Origin: Halarcobacter ebronensis
GTDB taxonomy: Bacteria; Campylobacterota; Campylobacteria; Campylobacterales; Arcobacteraceae
Direction: 5' to 3'
Assembly (NCBI RefSeq): GCF_013201825.1
Contig: NZ_CP053836.1
Location: forward strand, 1,178,001-1,242,000
DNA: 64,000 nucleotides
Positions 34,608-45,019 of this stretch are shown here, piece by piece. The position numbers and the translations under genes are program-made. How positions within the stretch are numbered: position 1 is the stretch's first letter; every line of letters starts with the position of its first letter. The notes beneath the pieces were generated by a model. The model was not told the DNA's origin and ran no database searches. It saw only the letters and a list, made by a program, of their open reading frames with translations.

Positions 34608-35528
34608 TTAGTTCTCTTTCATAATCTCTTTTATCTCATTTAGAAGTTCAACTGAGGCTTCAATTTCGGCTTTTCTAATTGCAACACTCTCTATATTACA
34701 ACCAATTGGTATACCTTTTTTTGTCCCGAATTGATATAACTCTTTAAAAATATCTTTTGACAGTTTAACTGAGTCTTGAAGAATATTTCCTGACTCTTTT
34801 AACTCCTCTTCTAGATAGTTTGGAATATTTATTCCAAGCCATTTCATAAACTCCAAAGTTTTTGTACTTCCACAAGGAGTCAGAGTTAAAATTATTGGTA
34901 CCATCTCATAATTGTTCTCTTTTGCATATTTTGCATAATCAGTTAAAAATATTTTTGCTGCTTCTAAATCATAGATACATTGGGTAATAAAATATTCGCA
35001 AGATTCATCTATTTTAGAGAAAATTCGTAAGTGCTCATCACCTTTTTTTGTATGTCGCTCTGGGATTGTAATTCCGCCAAGACAGAGGTTGTCATTTACC
35101 TCTCTTTTAAGTTGATATGCCTCTTTTAAACTTAAAGGATTTTTTTGTTCATGGGATGCCGCACCTACAAATACTGAGTGTACTTGGTTTTGTTTTGTAA
35201 ACTCTAACCACTTTGTAAAAGTTTGGCTAGTGTAATTCCCAACAGCTCTATAAACAATTCTTGGAATTTTTAACTCTTGTAAATAGTCATGTGAATATCT
35301 GCATGGGTCTAAAGTTTTTATAAAAGGAAAAGGTCTCTTTTCATCTGTTCTATCTGATTCATCTTGGATATCATATAAAACTAAACCATCCACATCAAGG
35401 TTGGAAATTCTTTCAATATGTTTTTTGGCAATCTCTTTTATCTCTTCATCACTATGATTTATTTTTGGCGGAGTAATACCATAAAGAAGAATCCCTTTTT
35501 GCTTCTCTCTGATTTTGTCTGTTAACAT
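34608..35528 (-). CDS. Methylenetetrahydrofolate reductase-like flavoprotein
   Basis: A 306-aa protein of the MTHFR/FAD-linked reductase superfamily: opening YGITPPKINHSDEEI, LVLYDIQDESDR, a barrel strand VFVGAASHE and CLGGITIPERHTKKGDE, then EYFITQCIYDLEAA, which parallels MetF FFITQ. It differs from standard MetF in that the usual N-terminal FEFFPPK is YGITPPK, so the folate-dependent reaction is not certain. It stands alone, convergent with the sensor gene and separated from the tonB-like gene by 71 bases. Confidence 0.65.
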   Translation of the reverse strand: MLTDKIREKQKGILLYGITPPKINHSDEEIKEIAKKHIERISNLDVDGLVLYDIQDESDRTDEKRPFPFIKTLDPCRYSHDYLQELKIPRIVYRAVGNYTSQTFTKWLEFTKQNQVHSVFVGAASHEQKNPLSLKEAYQLKREVNDNLCLGGITIPERHTKKGDEHLRIFSKIDESCEYFITQCIYDLEAAKIFLTDYAKYAKENNYEMVPIILTLTPCGSTKTLEFMKWLGINIPNYLEEELKESGNILQDSVKLSKDIFKELYQFGTKKGIPIGCNIESVAIRKAEIEASVELLNEIKEIMKEN

Positions 35529-35599
35529 TAAATATCCTAATAAAATTTATAAAGTCTTATTATTTTACTTTTTTTATAGTTAAAAAAGTGTAAAAATAT

Positions 35600-36397
35600 C
35601 TAGTGATGGGTAATGTAGTTAATAAACATTCTTATTTGTGTTGGCTCTTTTGGTCTAGGATAATCTTTATAGGCATATTGAACTGTTTCTATTATTGCTT
35701 TATCATAAACACTGTATTCACCATTTTTGATTATTTTAAGTCCGCTAATATCACCATTTGGATATAAGACAAACTCTATTTCATTATAATCATTTAGATT
35801 CATTTTTATAGCTAAATCTGGGAAACTAAAGTAACTTCTTGTAATCTCTACAATAGTTCTAATATGGTTTTGAATAAATACTTTTTGTACATTAGTAAAG
35901 TTTTCATACTCTTTTCCATAAAGGTCAATATAGCTTTGTGTTATCTTGTCAAGCATCTTTTTATTTACAGGAACAGGCTCACTTAATAAAAAGTTTTCCA
36001 AACTTCTATTCTCTATAGTTTTTCTTTTCTCTTGAGGTTTTATAACAACCTCTTTGTTTGGAATAGCTTTTATTATAGGTTTACTTATTGGCTCTTTAGG
36101 AATAGTTTTTGAAGGTTCACTTTTTGTTGTTTTCTTTTGGGGTACAATTTTTTTAGGCTCAACTTTTTTAAACTGTTGTGGTCTTTGTATCTCCTCTTGT
36201 TTTACAACTTTTTCCTCTTTTTTAGGCTGTGGCACAATCTTTGGTTGCAACTTTACATACTTAACTGTTGATTGTTTCTCCACCTTTTTAGGAGGCTCTA
36301 TCTTCTTTTCATCTTTTTTGAAAAAATCCAATGGAAGAAAAATTAAGAGAATATGAATAATAATTGATAAAATGAATGCAAGTATAATCGATTTCAT
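35600..36397 (-). CDS. TonB-family energy-transducing protein
   Basis: Spans inner membrane and periplasm to energise outer-membrane receptors. The 265-aa protein has an N-terminal membrane helix (IILAFILSIIIHILLIFLPL, with the TonB-type His in IIIHIL), a long Pro/Lys/Glu-rich linker (residues 28-130), and a TonB C-terminal domain (IEFVLYPNGDISGLKIIKNG, then YDKAIIETVQYAYKDYPRP). No exbB/exbD lie nearby. It is divergent from hemL with 77 bases between them. Confidence 0.85.
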   Translation of the reverse strand: MKSIILAFILSIIIHILLIFLPLDFFKKDEKKIEPPKKVEKQSTVKYVKLQPKIVPQPKKEEKVVKQEEIQRPQQFKKVEPKKIVPQKKTTKSEPSKTIPKEPISKPIIKAIPNKEVVIKPQEKRKTIENRSLENFLLSEPVPVNKKMLDKITQSYIDLYGKEYENFTNVQKVFIQNHIRTIVEITRSYFSFPDLAIKMNLNDYNEIEFVLYPNGDISGLKIIKNGEYSVYDKAIIETVQYAYKDYPRPKEPTQIRMFINYITHH

Positions 36398-36474
36398 AAC
36401 GGAATTATAGTAGAATATTGCTTTTAAAAAATAGATATACTATTTTTATTGTAATAAATTTTATAGGATAGTTA

Positions 36475-37758
36475 ATGTTTGATAAATCAATTAAAGCTTA
36501 CGAAGAAGCAAAAGCAGTGATTCCAGGGGGAGTTGATTCTCCTGTTAGAGCTTTCAAATCAGTTGGTGGAACACCCCCTTTTATTGATAAAGGTGAGGGG
36601 GCATATCTTTTTGATATAGATGGAAATAGATACTTAGATTTTGTACAAAGCTGGGGACCACTTATTTTTGGTCACTGTGATAGTGATATTGAAGATGCTG
36701 TTATGCAAACTGTTAAAAAAGGTCTCTCTTTTGGTGCGCCAAGTGTTTTGGAAACCCAGTTAGCTAGTGAAATTGTTGAAATGTATGACCATATAGATAA
36801 AGTAAGATTTGTAAGTAGTGGGACTGAAGCTACTATGTCAGCTATTAGACTTGCACGTGGTGTTACAGGAAAAACTGATATTATAAAATTTGAAGGGTGT
36901 TATCATGGACACTCAGATTCTCTTCTTGTTCAAGCTGGTTCTGGATTGGCTACTTTTGGAACTCCAAGTTCTCCTGGTGTTCCTGCTGATTTAACAAAAC
37001 ATACTATTGTTTGTGAATATAACAATATAGAAAATCTAAGAAAATGTTTTGAAGATTCAAATGATATTGCTTGTATTATTATTGAACCAATTGCAGGGAA
37101 TATGGGATTTTTACCAGCTACAGCAGAGTTTTTAAAAGAGTGTAGAGAGTTATGTGATAAAAATAATGCTTTATTAATTTTAGATGAAGTTATGACAGGA
37201 TTTAGAGTCTCTTTAACAGGTGCTCATGGGGTTATTGACATAAAAGGTGATATTATCACATTTGGTAAAGTAATTGGGGCAGGTATGCCTGTTGGTGCAT
37301 TTGCTTCATCAAAAGAGATTATGTCTCATCTTTCACCAGAAGGTGCCGTTTATCAAGCTGGAACATTAAGTGGAAATCCAGTTGCTATGGCTGCAGGTTT
37401 GGTTAGTTTAAAAAAATTAAAAGCAAATCCAGCTGTTTATAGTGAATTAAATAGAAAAGCTAAAAAATTAGTTGAAGGTTTAAAAGAGATTGCAAATAGG
37501 AACTCTATAGGTTTTCAAGCTACTACAATAGGTTCAATGTTTGGTTTCTTTTTTGCAGACAAACAACCTACAAACTTTAAAGAGGTATCTGCTTTTTGTG
37601 ATTTTGATAGATTTGCAAAATTTCACCATGAGATGATAAAAAAAGGTTTCTATTTCGCTTGTAGTCAATATGAAGCAGGATTTATCTCTACTGTTATGAC
37701 TGATGAGATGATTGATGAGTGTTTAACTGCTGCTGATGAAATTATGAAAAATTTATAA
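36475..37758 (+). CDS. hemL: Glutamate-1-semialdehyde 2,1-aminomutase
   Basis: PLP enzyme making 5-aminolevulinate for haem synthesis. The 427-aa protein has family motifs [60 protein letters not shown] and the PLP lysine in [15 protein letters not shown]. Normal length. It is the first gene of an apparent operon with ppnP, atpZ and a membrane protein, all closely spaced or overlapping. Confidence 0.96.
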   Translation: MFDKSIKAYEEAKAVIPGGVDSPVRAFKSVGGTPPFIDKGEGAYLFDIDGNRYLDFVQSWGPLIFGHCDSDIEDAVMQTVKKGLSFGAPSVLETQLASEIVEMYDHIDKVRFVSSGTEATMSAIRLARGVTGKTDIIKFEGCYHGHSDSLLVQAGSGLATFGTPSSPGVPADLTKHTIVCEYNNIENLRKCFEDSNDIACIIIEPIAGNMGFLPATAEFLKECRELCDKNNALLILDEVMTGFRVSLTGAHGVIDIKGDIITFGKVIGAGMPVGAFASSKEIMSHLSPEGAVYQAGTLSGNPVAMAAGLVSLKKLKANPAVYSELNRKAKKLVEGLKEIANRNSIGFQATTIGSMFGFFFADKQPTNFKEVSAFCDFDRFAKFHHEMIKKGFYFACSQYEAGFISTVMTDEMIDECLTAADEIMKNL

Positions 37759-37770
37759 GGAAAAGAGTTA

Positions 37771-38097
37771 ATGAGTAATATTATTGAAAAAAATGTTGAT
37801 TTGCTAAAAAAAGCAAATGTTTACTTTGATGGAAGAGTTACAAGTAGAAACTATACAGATAAAGATGGTGTAGTAAAATCTTTAGGTGTTATGTTACCAG
37901 GTGAGTATACTTTTAATACAAAAGCTCCAGAATCAATGGAGATTCTTGGTGGAAAAGTTGAAGTTTTAATTCTTTCAGGTCTTGATAATAACTGGGAGAC
38001 TTATGGTGCAGGTGAAACTTTTGAAGTTCCAGGAAACTCTAGTTTTGAGATAAAAGTTTTAGAACTAGCTGATTATTGTTGTACATATTTATCATAG
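37771..38097 (+). CDS. ppnP: Pyrimidine/purine nucleoside phosphorylase (PpnP, DUF1255 cupin)
   Basis: Small cupin-type phosphorylase that splits nucleosides with phosphate. The 108-aa protein matches the PpnP pattern: YFDGRVTSRNYTD, LGVMLPGEYTFNTKAPESME, then NWETYGAGETFEVPGNSSF and a C-terminal DYCCTYL. It has about 14 more N-terminal residues than the E. coli protein. It lies 12 bases after hemL and seven bases before atpZ. Confidence 0.88.
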   Translation: MSNIIEKNVDLLKKANVYFDGRVTSRNYTDKDGVVKSLGVMLPGEYTFNTKAPESMEILGGKVEVLILSGLDNNWETYGAGETFEVPGNSSFEIKVLELADYCCTYLS

Positions 38098-38104
38098 GCA
38101 AATT

Positions 38105-38416
38105 ATGGAAAACAAAAATCAAGAAAAAGAGATTCCAAAGCACAGAGGGAAACTTCAAGCTTTAGATAATTTATCTTTAGGTATCTCTATTGTTGCAGCT
38201 GTTTTGATTGGTTTTTTTATAGGTTATGCCCTTAAAAGCTTAACAGGATATACTTGGACTTTATGGCTTGGAGTTTTTTGGGGAATTGCAGCCGCAGGTT
38301 TAAATATCTACAAAGCTTATAAGAGAGCTCAAAAAGAGTTTGAAGGTTTAGAAAATGACCCAAGATACTCTTATAGAGCAAAATATGGTGATAAGTCTTA
38401 CGACGAAGATGAATAA
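38105..38416 (+). CDS. atpZ: AtpZ/AtpI-family small membrane protein
   Basis: A 103-aa protein with two membrane helices (LGISIVAAVLIGFFIGYAL and TLWLGVFWGIAAAGLNIY) and charged tails, the layout of AtpZ/AtpI proteins that assist F-type ATP synthase assembly or ion supply. The ATP synthase genes themselves are not in the window. It sits in the hemL operon and overlaps the next gene by eight bases. Confidence 0.75.
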   Translation: MENKNQEKEIPKHRGKLQALDNLSLGISIVAAVLIGFFIGYALKSLTGYTWTLWLGVFWGIAAAGLNIYKAYKRAQKEFEGLENDPRYSYRAKYGDKSYDEDE

Positions 38417-38963
38417 GATTTTAAAATTTGCAAAGGTTTTTATTTTAGTAGACCTTTGCCTTATTATATTTGGTATGATATTTTATACTCCAACTTGGGT
38501 TTTAAATACCCAAGTTGCTTTTATTGGTTCTTTATTTGTTACTTTAGCCTCTTTCTTATCATATAAAAAGAATGTACAAAATAGACTCTCTAACTTTGAA
38601 ACATCAACAGCAAATCTAAAAGTTGAAGATAGGGACAAAATTGATGAAATTGATGACCCTTTTGATTTATATAGTGAAGATGAAGAGATTAAAGAGGAAG
38701 AATTAACTCCTTCAAAAATCAAAGAGATTATAAAAGAGGAGAAGTCAAAGATAAAGAGAAACTCTTTTAAAAATACACTTTTTTCAGCAACTGGATTTAT
38801 ATCTATTTATAGGGTTGTGGGATATTTGGCACTAATAATTGGTTTTTTTGCTTTAAATAATAGCAAAACACTATTGCCAATCCCATTTTTAATAGGATTA
38901 GCAATAGTTCCAATTTCTGTATTGATTTCTAAATTTACTTTAAAATTAGAGGAAGATCGATAA
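38409..38963 (+). CDS. Predicted four-helix membrane protein, unknown function
   Basis: A 184-aa protein with two N-terminal helices (VFILVDLCLIIFGMIFY, AFIGSLFVTLASFLSY), an acidic cytoplasmic-type middle (DEIDDPFDLYSEDEEIKEEE) and two C-terminal helices (VVGYLALIIGFFAL, PFLIGLAIVPISVLI). I do not recognise the family. ATG 38409 is chosen because it lies within the atpZ end in an ATGA-like overlap; the frame is open 54 bases further upstream. The 3' end overlaps the convergent PAS-like gene by 29 bases. Confidence 0.7.
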   Translation: MNKILKFAKVFILVDLCLIIFGMIFYTPTWVLNTQVAFIGSLFVTLASFLSYKKNVQNRLSNFETSTANLKVEDRDKIDEIDDPFDLYSEDEEIKEEELTPSKIKEIIKEEKSKIKRNSFKNTLFSATGFISIYRVVGYLALIIGFFALNNSKTLLPIPFLIGLAIVPISVLISKFTLKLEEDR

Positions 38964-39621
38964 TAATTTTATTTTCGTCTTTTGTTACTATAAATGAAGC
39001 ATTTTCATCTTTGTATTCAAAGCCTTCTATGCAACATTTTGTGCTTGAGAGTACTTCAACACTAATAATAGAGTGTTTTTTCCCATTTATTCTTATATAC
39101 TCTCCAATTTTCAAAATAACAGAGGTAGTTAACATATCTGATTCATGAAATGCATCATATATAAGGTTTAGTGCTTTAATAAATTCACTTGCATTTATTT
39201 TAAACTCTGGAATTGATGGATCATAGTTTTTAATAAATCTAGCTTCTGATTTTATTTTTTTAGTTGAAATAGCTAAATCAACTAGAGTGAAGATATTTGT
39301 AATATTTGTATTTTTTGTACTAAGTTGAGAATCTTTTTTTACCATAGCACTTTTATAAAGTTTCATATGGATCTCATCTTCATCATGATACTTTACAGTT
39401 ACTGCATAAAAAGTGTAGTTTTTTACTGATAAGTCAATATATGTTGTTTCAACTCCGTAAGTTTTTGGAGCATACTTTAAAGCTAAATCAAAAAGCTCTT
39501 TTTGCTTAATTCTACTAAGCAAAAATTGAGCTTCTTGATTTGAATAAACTAATTTTCCCGTTGAAGAGAAAGATATTATTGGGTTTAAATCTAATTCAAC
39601 CCATTCTTCGTAAAAGTTCAT
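38935..39621 (-). CDS. PAS-like domain protein downstream of rpoD
   Basis: A 228-aa soluble protein. Residues 10-80 (LNPIISFSSTGKLVYSNQEAQFLL, then VKNYTFYAVTVKY) have the strand pattern of a PAS fold. The middle has IKSEARFIKNYDPSIPEF with helices typical of a dimerisation segment, and the C-terminal part is a beta-rich domain. No kinase or output motif is seen. It follows rpoD by five bases on the same strand, so both are probably co-transcribed; its role is unknown. Confidence 0.6.
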   Translation of the reverse strand: MNFYEEWVELDLNPIISFSSTGKLVYSNQEAQFLLSRIKQKELFDLALKYAPKTYGVETTYIDLSVKNYTFYAVTVKYHDEDEIHMKLYKSAMVKKDSQLSTKNTNITNIFTLVDLAISTKKIKSEARFIKNYDPSIPEFKINASEFIKALNLIYDAFHESDMLTTSVILKIGEYIRINGKKHSIISVEVLSSTKCCIEGFEYKDENASFIVTKDENKIIIDLPLILK

Positions 39622-39626
39622 TAGAT

Positions 39627-41525
39627 TTAACTCTCAACGTAATTTTTAAGGTTTTTACCAACTTTTGGATGCTTTAACTTTTTAATAGCACTTGATTCAA
39701 TTTGTCTTACTCTTTCTCTTGTTACAGAAAGCTCTTTACCAATCTCTTCAAGTGTTCTATCACTTGCATCATCCATAAGTCCAAATCTCATTCTAACAAC
39801 TGCTTGTTCTCTCTCATTTAATTGAGCTAAGATTTGATCAATTTGTCCTTGTAAATCCTCTTTCATAATATGGTCAACTGGTGTTGGTGCTTTTTCATCT
39901 GGAACAAAGTCTCCAAATTTACCATCATCATCTGAACCAATAGGTGCTTCAAGAGATACAGGCTCTTTAGTGATTTTAATTACTTGTTTAACTTTATCAA
40001 CAGGTAATCCAACCTCTTTTGCGATTTCCTCTACATCTGGCTCTTTACCATTTTCTTGAATACCTTTTCTAATGATTTTATTGATTCTATTAATAGTCTC
40101 AATCATGTGAATTGGAATTCTAATAGTTCTTGCTTGATCAGCAATTGCTCTTGAAATAGCTTGTCTAATCCACCAAGTAGCATAAGTAGAGAATTTATAC
40201 CCTTTTTTATACTCAAACTTGTCAACAGCTTTCATAAGACCTATATTACCCTCTTGGATAAGGTCAAGGAAAGGTAAACCTCTGTTTGTATATCTTTTTG
40301 CAATAGATACAACAAGTCTAAGGTTAGATTTTGCCATTCTAGTTTTTGCTTCATCGGTAATCTTTTTACCTCTTTTAATCTGCTCTAGAACATCCAATAA
40401 CTCTTCTGGCTCTAAATCAAATCCACCTTTAGATGCTTCTGCTGTTTGGAAAAGTTTTTTAATCTCCATATATGTAGAAACCATAGTAGCTTCAGGAACC
40501 ATAGAGGTAATTTGTACCTTAGATAAGTTTACAATATTATCTAAAATCTTTTGGTGATTTTTTAATAATGTATCATTAAATAGTGGTAGTTTATACTCTA
40601 ATTTTTTTAATTCTGTTTCAAATCCTGATTCTGATTTAAGCGCAGTTTCCATTGCTTTTACAATCTCAGTAATCAATTTTGAAGTTGGACCTAAATCCAA
40701 AAGAGCCTCTTTTAAAATTCTCTTTTTAAAAGCAACAGCCAAATTAAATTGCATTTGGTCATACTCTTCATCAGATTTTGCAGTCTCTTTTGATTGAAAT
40801 TTAAGCCACTCTTTTTTTGCTTTTTCCAAAGATTTGAAAGCAACAATAATTGTTTCAGCTCTTTTATCAAGCTTTCTATTACTTTTTTTAGGAGTGTCAT
40901 CATCCACGTCAATGTCATTGTCATTGTCGTTATCATCGTCATCATCAATATCGTTGTCATTGTCATCGTCATCATCTAAATTATCATCGTCATCAGAGTC
41001 TTCATCATCAAAGTTTCTGAAAAGTTCTTTAACTTTTCTTTCTCTATTTACTAAAGGTTCTCTATACTCTAAAATAAAATCAATTAGATATGGAACATAA
41101 CAGATAGCATCAAGGATTACATCCTCTCCCATCTCAATTTTTTTAGAGATCTCTATCTCTTCCTCTTTTGTTAAAAGTGGAATTTGTCCCATCTCTCTTA
41201 GATACATTCTAACAGGTGAATCTGATCTTGACCATTCTAGTAACTCTTTATTTTTCAATAAATCGAAAACATCATCATCACTCTCTTTTAATTTATTTCT
41301 TAAGTCCTCTTTTTTCTTAGCCTCTTCTGCATTCATTCTTTTAGCTTGTTCTTGTGAACTAATAAGTGTTACATTATATAGTTGGATAAGAGCTATAAGC
41401 TTTTTGATGTTTGCTGTTGAGGGAGCCTTCGGAAAGATTTTGATTAGCTTTTCGTAGGTTAAAATTGAATCTTTGTACTCTTTTACAATGCCTTCAATAT
41501 CTTTATTTAAATCTTTTGTGCTCAT
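39627..41525 (-). CDS. rpoD: RNA polymerase housekeeping sigma factor (sigma-70)
   Basis: Primary sigma factor, 632 aa. Region 1.2 ([21 protein letters not shown]), region 2 ([38 protein letters not shown]), region 3 ([16 protein letters not shown]) and region 4 ([20 protein letters not shown]) are all present. An Asp/Asn-rich tract of about 38 residues (173-210) sits in the non-conserved region between 1.2 and 2.1. The start at 41525 gives a complete region 1.1-like N-terminus. It reads away from leuD. Confidence 0.96.
   Translation of the reverse strand: MSTKDLNKDIEGIVKEYKDSILTYEKLIKIFPKAPSTANIKKLIALIQLYNVTLISSQEQAKRMNAEEAKKKEDLRNKLKESDDDVFDLLKNKELLEWSRSDSPVRMYLREMGQIPLLTKEEEIEISKKIEMGEDVILDAICYVPYLIDFILEYREPLVNRERKVKELFRNFDDEDSDDDDNLDDDDDNDNDIDDDDDNDNDNDIDVDDDTPKKSNRKLDKRAETIIVAFKSLEKAKKEWLKFQSKETAKSDEEYDQMQFNLAVAFKKRILKEALLDLGPTSKLITEIVKAMETALKSESGFETELKKLEYKLPLFNDTLLKNHQKILDNIVNLSKVQITSMVPEATMVSTYMEIKKLFQTAEASKGGFDLEPEELLDVLEQIKRGKKITDEAKTRMAKSNLRLVVSIAKRYTNRGLPFLDLIQEGNIGLMKAVDKFEYKKGYKFSTYATWWIRQAISRAIADQARTIRIPIHMIETINRINKIIRKGIQENGKEPDVEEIAKEVGLPVDKVKQVIKITKEPVSLEAPIGSDDDGKFGDFVPDEKAPTPVDHIMKEDLQGQIDQILAQLNEREQAVVRMRFGLMDDASDRTLEEIGKELSVTRERVRQIESSAIKKLKHPKVGKNLKNYVES
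40896..41009 (-). repeat. Asp/Asn-coding low-complexity tract inside rpoD
   Basis: About 114 bases made almost wholly of GAT, GAC, AAT and ATT codons encode a D/N-rich run (for example [19 protein letters not shown]). The tandem trinucleotide/hexanucleotide make-up means it could change length in frame by slippage. It falls in the sigma non-conserved region, where insertions are tolerated. Confidence 0.85.
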
Positions 41526-41692
41526 TAACAGGTATTCCTCATGTCTTTAAAGATAAGTCAGATATTATATCCAAATTAGTTAAAAATCAGTTTAAGTGAC
41601 TCTCTTTAATCTATAATTTTTCAAATTTTAGATAAAATGCAAAACTTTAGAAAAAAGAAATTTAAATAGTATTTAATTTAAGGACAAATAAT

Positions 41693-42193
41693 ATGAGTAA
41701 GATTACTGGAAAAGTTTGGAATTTTGGAGCAAATATTGATACTGATATTATCATTGCTGCAAGATATTTGAACAGTTCAGATCCTGAACATTTAGCAAAA
41801 TATGTAATGGAAGATGCAGACCCTGAATTTCCTAAAAAACTTCAAAAGGGCGATATCATTGTTGCGGGTGAAAATTTTGGTTGTGGTTCAAGTAGAGAAC
41901 ATGCTCCAATCGCACTAAAAGCAGCAGGTGTTGCAGCCGTTGTAGCTCCTTCTTTTGCAAGAATTTTTTATAGAAACGCTTTTAATATGGGACTTCCAAT
42001 CTTCGAACTTCCAGAGTCTTTGGAGATAAAAGAGGGTGAAGAGATCTCTATTGATTTAGATAGTGGAATCATCACCAATAATACTACAAAAAAAACATAT
42101 AAATTTATTCCAATTCCTCCTTTTATGCAAGAGTTAATTGCAACTGGTGGATTGATAAATTATGCAAAAGCAGAAATGAAAAAGGATAACTAA
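41693..42193 (+). CDS. leuD: 3-isopropylmalate dehydratase small subunit
   Basis: Swivel-domain subunit of isopropylmalate isomerase in leucine synthesis. The 166-aa protein has [20 protein letters not shown] and [19 protein letters not shown], both hallmarks of LeuD, in the short archaeal/Campylobacterota-type form. The large subunit (leuC) and leuA are not in the window. It lies two bases before leuB; AAGGACAA (41682-41689) is the ribosome site. Confidence 0.94.
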   Translation: MSKITGKVWNFGANIDTDIIIAARYLNSSDPEHLAKYVMEDADPEFPKKLQKGDIIVAGENFGCGSSREHAPIALKAAGVAAVVAPSFARIFYRNAFNMGLPIFELPESLEIKEGEEISIDLDSGIITNNTTKKTYKFIPIPPFMQELIATGGLINYAKAEMKKDN

Positions 42194-42195
42194 GA

Positions 42196-43263
42196 ATGAA
42201 GAAATATAATATCTCTATTATCAAAGGTGATGGAATTGGTCCTGAAATTGTAGATGAAGCTATTAAAGTTTTAGATGCAGTTTCTTACTCTTGTGGTTTC
42301 GCTTTAGAGTATAAAGAGTACCTAATGGGAGGGATCGCTATTGATGTTACAGGAACTCCTCTTCCAGATGAAACTGTTGAAGGTGTTTTAAACTCTGATG
42401 CTTGTCTTTTTGGAGCAATTGGTGGTGAGAAATGGGATACACTTCCAAGAGAGTTAAGACCTGAAACTGGACTTTTGAATTTTAGAGAAAAAATGGGTGT
42501 TTTTGCAAATCTTAGACCTGCAATTATTTATGATGAACTTGTAAATGCTTCAACTTTAAAGCCTGAAGTAATTGAGGGTGTTGATATTATGGTTGTAAGA
42601 GAGCTTATTGGTGGTATCTACTTTGGAAAACCAAGAGCTAATGATGGTTTTAAAGCATACAATACAATGGTTTATACAAAACCAGAAATACAAAGAATTG
42701 GAAAAACAGCCTTTGAATTAGCTATGAAAAGAGATAAAAGAGTATGTTCTGTAGATAAAGCAAATGTTCTTGAAGTCTCTCAACTTTGGAGAGATACAAT
42801 GGAAGAGATTGCAAAGGATTATCCAGAAGTAAAACTTTCTCATATGTATGTTGATAATGCAGCTATGCAACTTGTTAGAAATCCAAAACAGTTTGATGTT
42901 ATTGTAACAGGGAATATTTTTGGTGATATTCTTTCTGATACAGCTTCAATGGTGGTTGGTTCAATTGGACTTTTACCATCAGCTTCAACAGGAGAAAAAA
43001 CTGCTATTTATGAACCAATTCATGGTTCAGCTCCTGATATTGCTGGACAAGGGATTGCAAACCCAATAGCAACAATTGTTAGTGCAGCAATGATGCTTAG
43101 ATACTCTTTAGGTGAAGATGAAGCAGCAGATAAAATTGATGCAGCAATTAAAAAAGCACTTAAAGATGGATATAGAACAAAAGATTTAGCAGCTTATGAT
43201 GCTAAAGAGATTGTATCTACATCTGAAATGGGTGATATAATAGCAAACTACATAAATAAATAA
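42196..43263 (+). CDS. leuB: 3-isopropylmalate dehydrogenase
   Basis: NAD-dependent oxidative decarboxylation step of leucine synthesis. The 355-aa protein contains [15 protein letters not shown], the LeuB-type [45 protein letters not shown] and [14 protein letters not shown]. Full length. Its stop codon overlaps the left arm of the terminator hairpin. Confidence 0.96.
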   Translation: MKKYNISIIKGDGIGPEIVDEAIKVLDAVSYSCGFALEYKEYLMGGIAIDVTGTPLPDETVEGVLNSDACLFGAIGGEKWDTLPRELRPETGLLNFREKMGVFANLRPAIIYDELVNASTLKPEVIEGVDIMVVRELIGGIYFGKPRANDGFKAYNTMVYTKPEIQRIGKTAFELAMKRDKRVCSVDKANVLEVSQLWRDTMEEIAKDYPEVKLSHMYVDNAAMQLVRNPKQFDVIVTGNIFGDILSDTASMVVGSIGLLPSASTGEKTAIYEPIHGSAPDIAGQGIANPIATIVSAAMMLRYSLGEDEAADKIDAAIKKALKDGYRTKDLAAYDAKEIVSTSEMGDIIANYINK

Positions 43264-43282
43264 GAGGTTCCCTCTTATTTAT
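43258..43282 (+). terminator. Hairpin at the leuB stop codon
   Basis: A 9-bp perfect stem (43258-43266 with 43272-43280), loop GTTCC, overlaps the leuB stop. The downstream arm is T-rich but no long T-run follows, so termination efficiency is uncertain. Confidence 0.6.
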
Positions 43283-43599
43283 AAAAATTATCTCTTTTGT
43301 TTCACTTAATAAATTTATTATTTTTTTATGTTAGAATTTTAGCATTACTTTTAAAATCAAAGGCAAATTTTTTTTGATAATAATCAAAAGTAATAATAAG
43401 TTGATTTGTACGTGCTACAACTTGAGTATTTAGAGATTTTAATAAAACTACTTTTTATCAAGACCAATTAAACATGAAGTATATCTTCTACTTCTAAAAT
43501 ATAATTTCTTTTTATTATTTTTTTTATTTAAAAATAGTGCATATATTGTTCTAATTCCTAAAATAAAAAGAGATATAAATATAACTTTATGGGGCAAAA
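43283..43599 (+). other. Non-coding leader before the amino acid ABC transporter
   Basis: About 315 AT-rich bases with no credible gene. Short inverted repeats are visible (TTTTGAT-AATA-ATCAAAA at 43371-43388, and GAAGTA/TACTTC around 43475-43494). It probably holds the promoter and 5' leader of the transporter operon. No known riboswitch was recognised. Confidence 0.4.
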
Positions 43600-44352
43600 A
43601 TGATTAAAATTGAGCATTTAAATATGCATTTTGGAGATAAAGAGGTTTTAAAAGATATAAACCTTACAGTAAAAAAAGGTGAAGTGGTTGCGTTAATTGG
43701 ACCATCAGGTTCTGGAAAATCAACCCTTCTTCGATGTTTAAATTTTTTAGTGAAACCAACAAGTGGACGTTTAAATATTGATGGGATTAACTTAGATGTA
43801 ACAGATGTTTCAAAAAAAGATATCTTTTCATTAAGACAAAAGACTGCAATGGTTTTTCAAAATTATAATCTTCTTAAAAATATGACAGCTTTAGGTAATA
43901 TTATGGAGCCTATGGTTACTGTTCAAAAAATGAATAAAAAAGAGGCTGAAACTATAGCTTTGGAGCTTTTAGAAAGGGTTGGTCTTAAAAATCATAAAAA
44001 CTCATATCCTAGTCAATTATCAGGGGGACAACAACAAAGAGTGGGTATTGCAAGAGCTATGGCAGTAAATAGTAATATTATTCTGTTTGATGAACCAACA
44101 TCCTCTTTAGACCCAGAGTTAGTAGGTGATGTTTTAGAGGTGATAAAAAAACTAGCAATTGAAACACAAAAAACCATGTTAATTGTTACCCATGAAATGA
44201 AGTTTGCAAAAGAGGTATCTGACAAGATTGTTTTTTTGGAAAATGGTTCAATTGTTGTTGATGGTACTCCAAACGAGATATTTGTTGAATCAAAAAACAC
44301 AAGAGTGTCAAATTTTGTAAATAAAATGACTGAAAATAATTTAAAGGCTTAA
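43600..44352 (+). CDS. Polar amino acid ABC transporter ATP-binding protein (GlnQ/HisP type)
   Basis: ATPase of a polar amino acid importer, 250 aa. Walker [19 protein letters not shown]-loop MVFQNYNLLKNMTALGN, signature LSGGQQQRVGIARAM, Walker B ILFDEPTSSLDPELVGDV and switch VTHEMKFAKEVSDKI are those of the GlnQ group. GGGGC precedes the start. It is followed after one base by the permease, and later by the binding protein. Confidence 0.92.
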   Translation: MIKIEHLNMHFGDKEVLKDINLTVKKGEVVALIGPSGSGKSTLLRCLNFLVKPTSGRLNIDGINLDVTDVSKKDIFSLRQKTAMVFQNYNLLKNMTALGNIMEPMVTVQKMNKKEAETIALELLERVGLKNHKNSYPSQLSGGQQQRVGIARAMAVNSNIILFDEPTSSLDPELVGDVLEVIKKLAIETQKTMLIVTHEMKFAKEVSDKIVFLENGSIVVDGTPNEIFVESKNTRVSNFVNKMTENNLKA

Positions 44353-44353
44353 A

Positions 44354-45019
44354 ATGAATTTTGATTTTGTATGGTTTATGAACCTTTTTCCTATAGTTCT
44401 TCCTGCACTTGGTTTAACAATCTCTGTTGCATTAATATCTCTTTTTTTAACCTTATTCCTTTCTGTGATTATTGCAGTAATTAGGTATTATAAAATAAAA
44501 GGACTTTATCTTTTTTTCGGGCTTTTTATTAGTTTTTTTAGAGCAACTCCTTTAGTAGCACAACTCTTTATACTCTATTTTGGACTTCCAAGTATTTTCC
44601 CTATTTTAGAATCAATGACAGCATATCAAGCAACTATTATAGCCCTTACTCTAAATACTTCAGCTTTTTTAGCTGAAGATTTTAGGGGTGCACTTGATTC
44701 AATTGACAAGGGGCAAAAAGAAGCTTGTTTCTCTATGGGGATGACTAAGTTTCAAGCTATGAAAAGGGTTATCTTGCCTCAAGCTTTTATAATTGCTCTT
44801 CCTTCAATAGGGAATAGATTTATAGGTATTATAAAAGGAACTGCTTTAGGATTTACTGTTGGTTTAGCTGATATTATGGCTAAATCAAAAATTGAAGCAG
44901 CCCTTAGCCTTAGATTTTTTGAAGCTTATTTATGTGTTACTTTAATCTATTTGGTTTTAGTTTTAATTGTTGAACAGATTTTAAAATATTTGGAAAAAAA
45001 GACCCAAAAAGCTTATTAA
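44354..45019 (+). CDS. Polar amino acid ABC transporter permease (GlnP/HisM type)
   Basis: Single permease of the importer, 221 aa, about five membrane helices. It has FFRATPLVAQLFILYFGLP and the coupling motif QKEACFSMGMTKFQAMKRVI (EAA-loop), then VILPQAFIIALPSIGN, typical of the His/Glu/Gln/Arg permease family. With only one permease gene, the transporter probably uses a homodimer. Confidence 0.92.
   Translation: MNFDFVWFMNLFPIVLPALGLTISVALISLFLTLFLSVIIAVIRYYKIKGLYLFFGLFISFFRATPLVAQLFILYFGLPSIFPILESMTAYQATIIALTLNTSAFLAEDFRGALDSIDKGQKEACFSMGMTKFQAMKRVILPQAFIIALPSIGNRFIGIIKGTALGFTVGLADIMAKSKIEAALSLRFFEAYLCVTLIYLVLVLIVEQILKYLEKKTQKAY

Noticed and set aside
40834-41100. Plus-strand Ser-rich frame opposite rpoD
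   Set aside because: It is the shadow of the GAT/GAC repeats (TCATCA antisense) and has no ribosome site.
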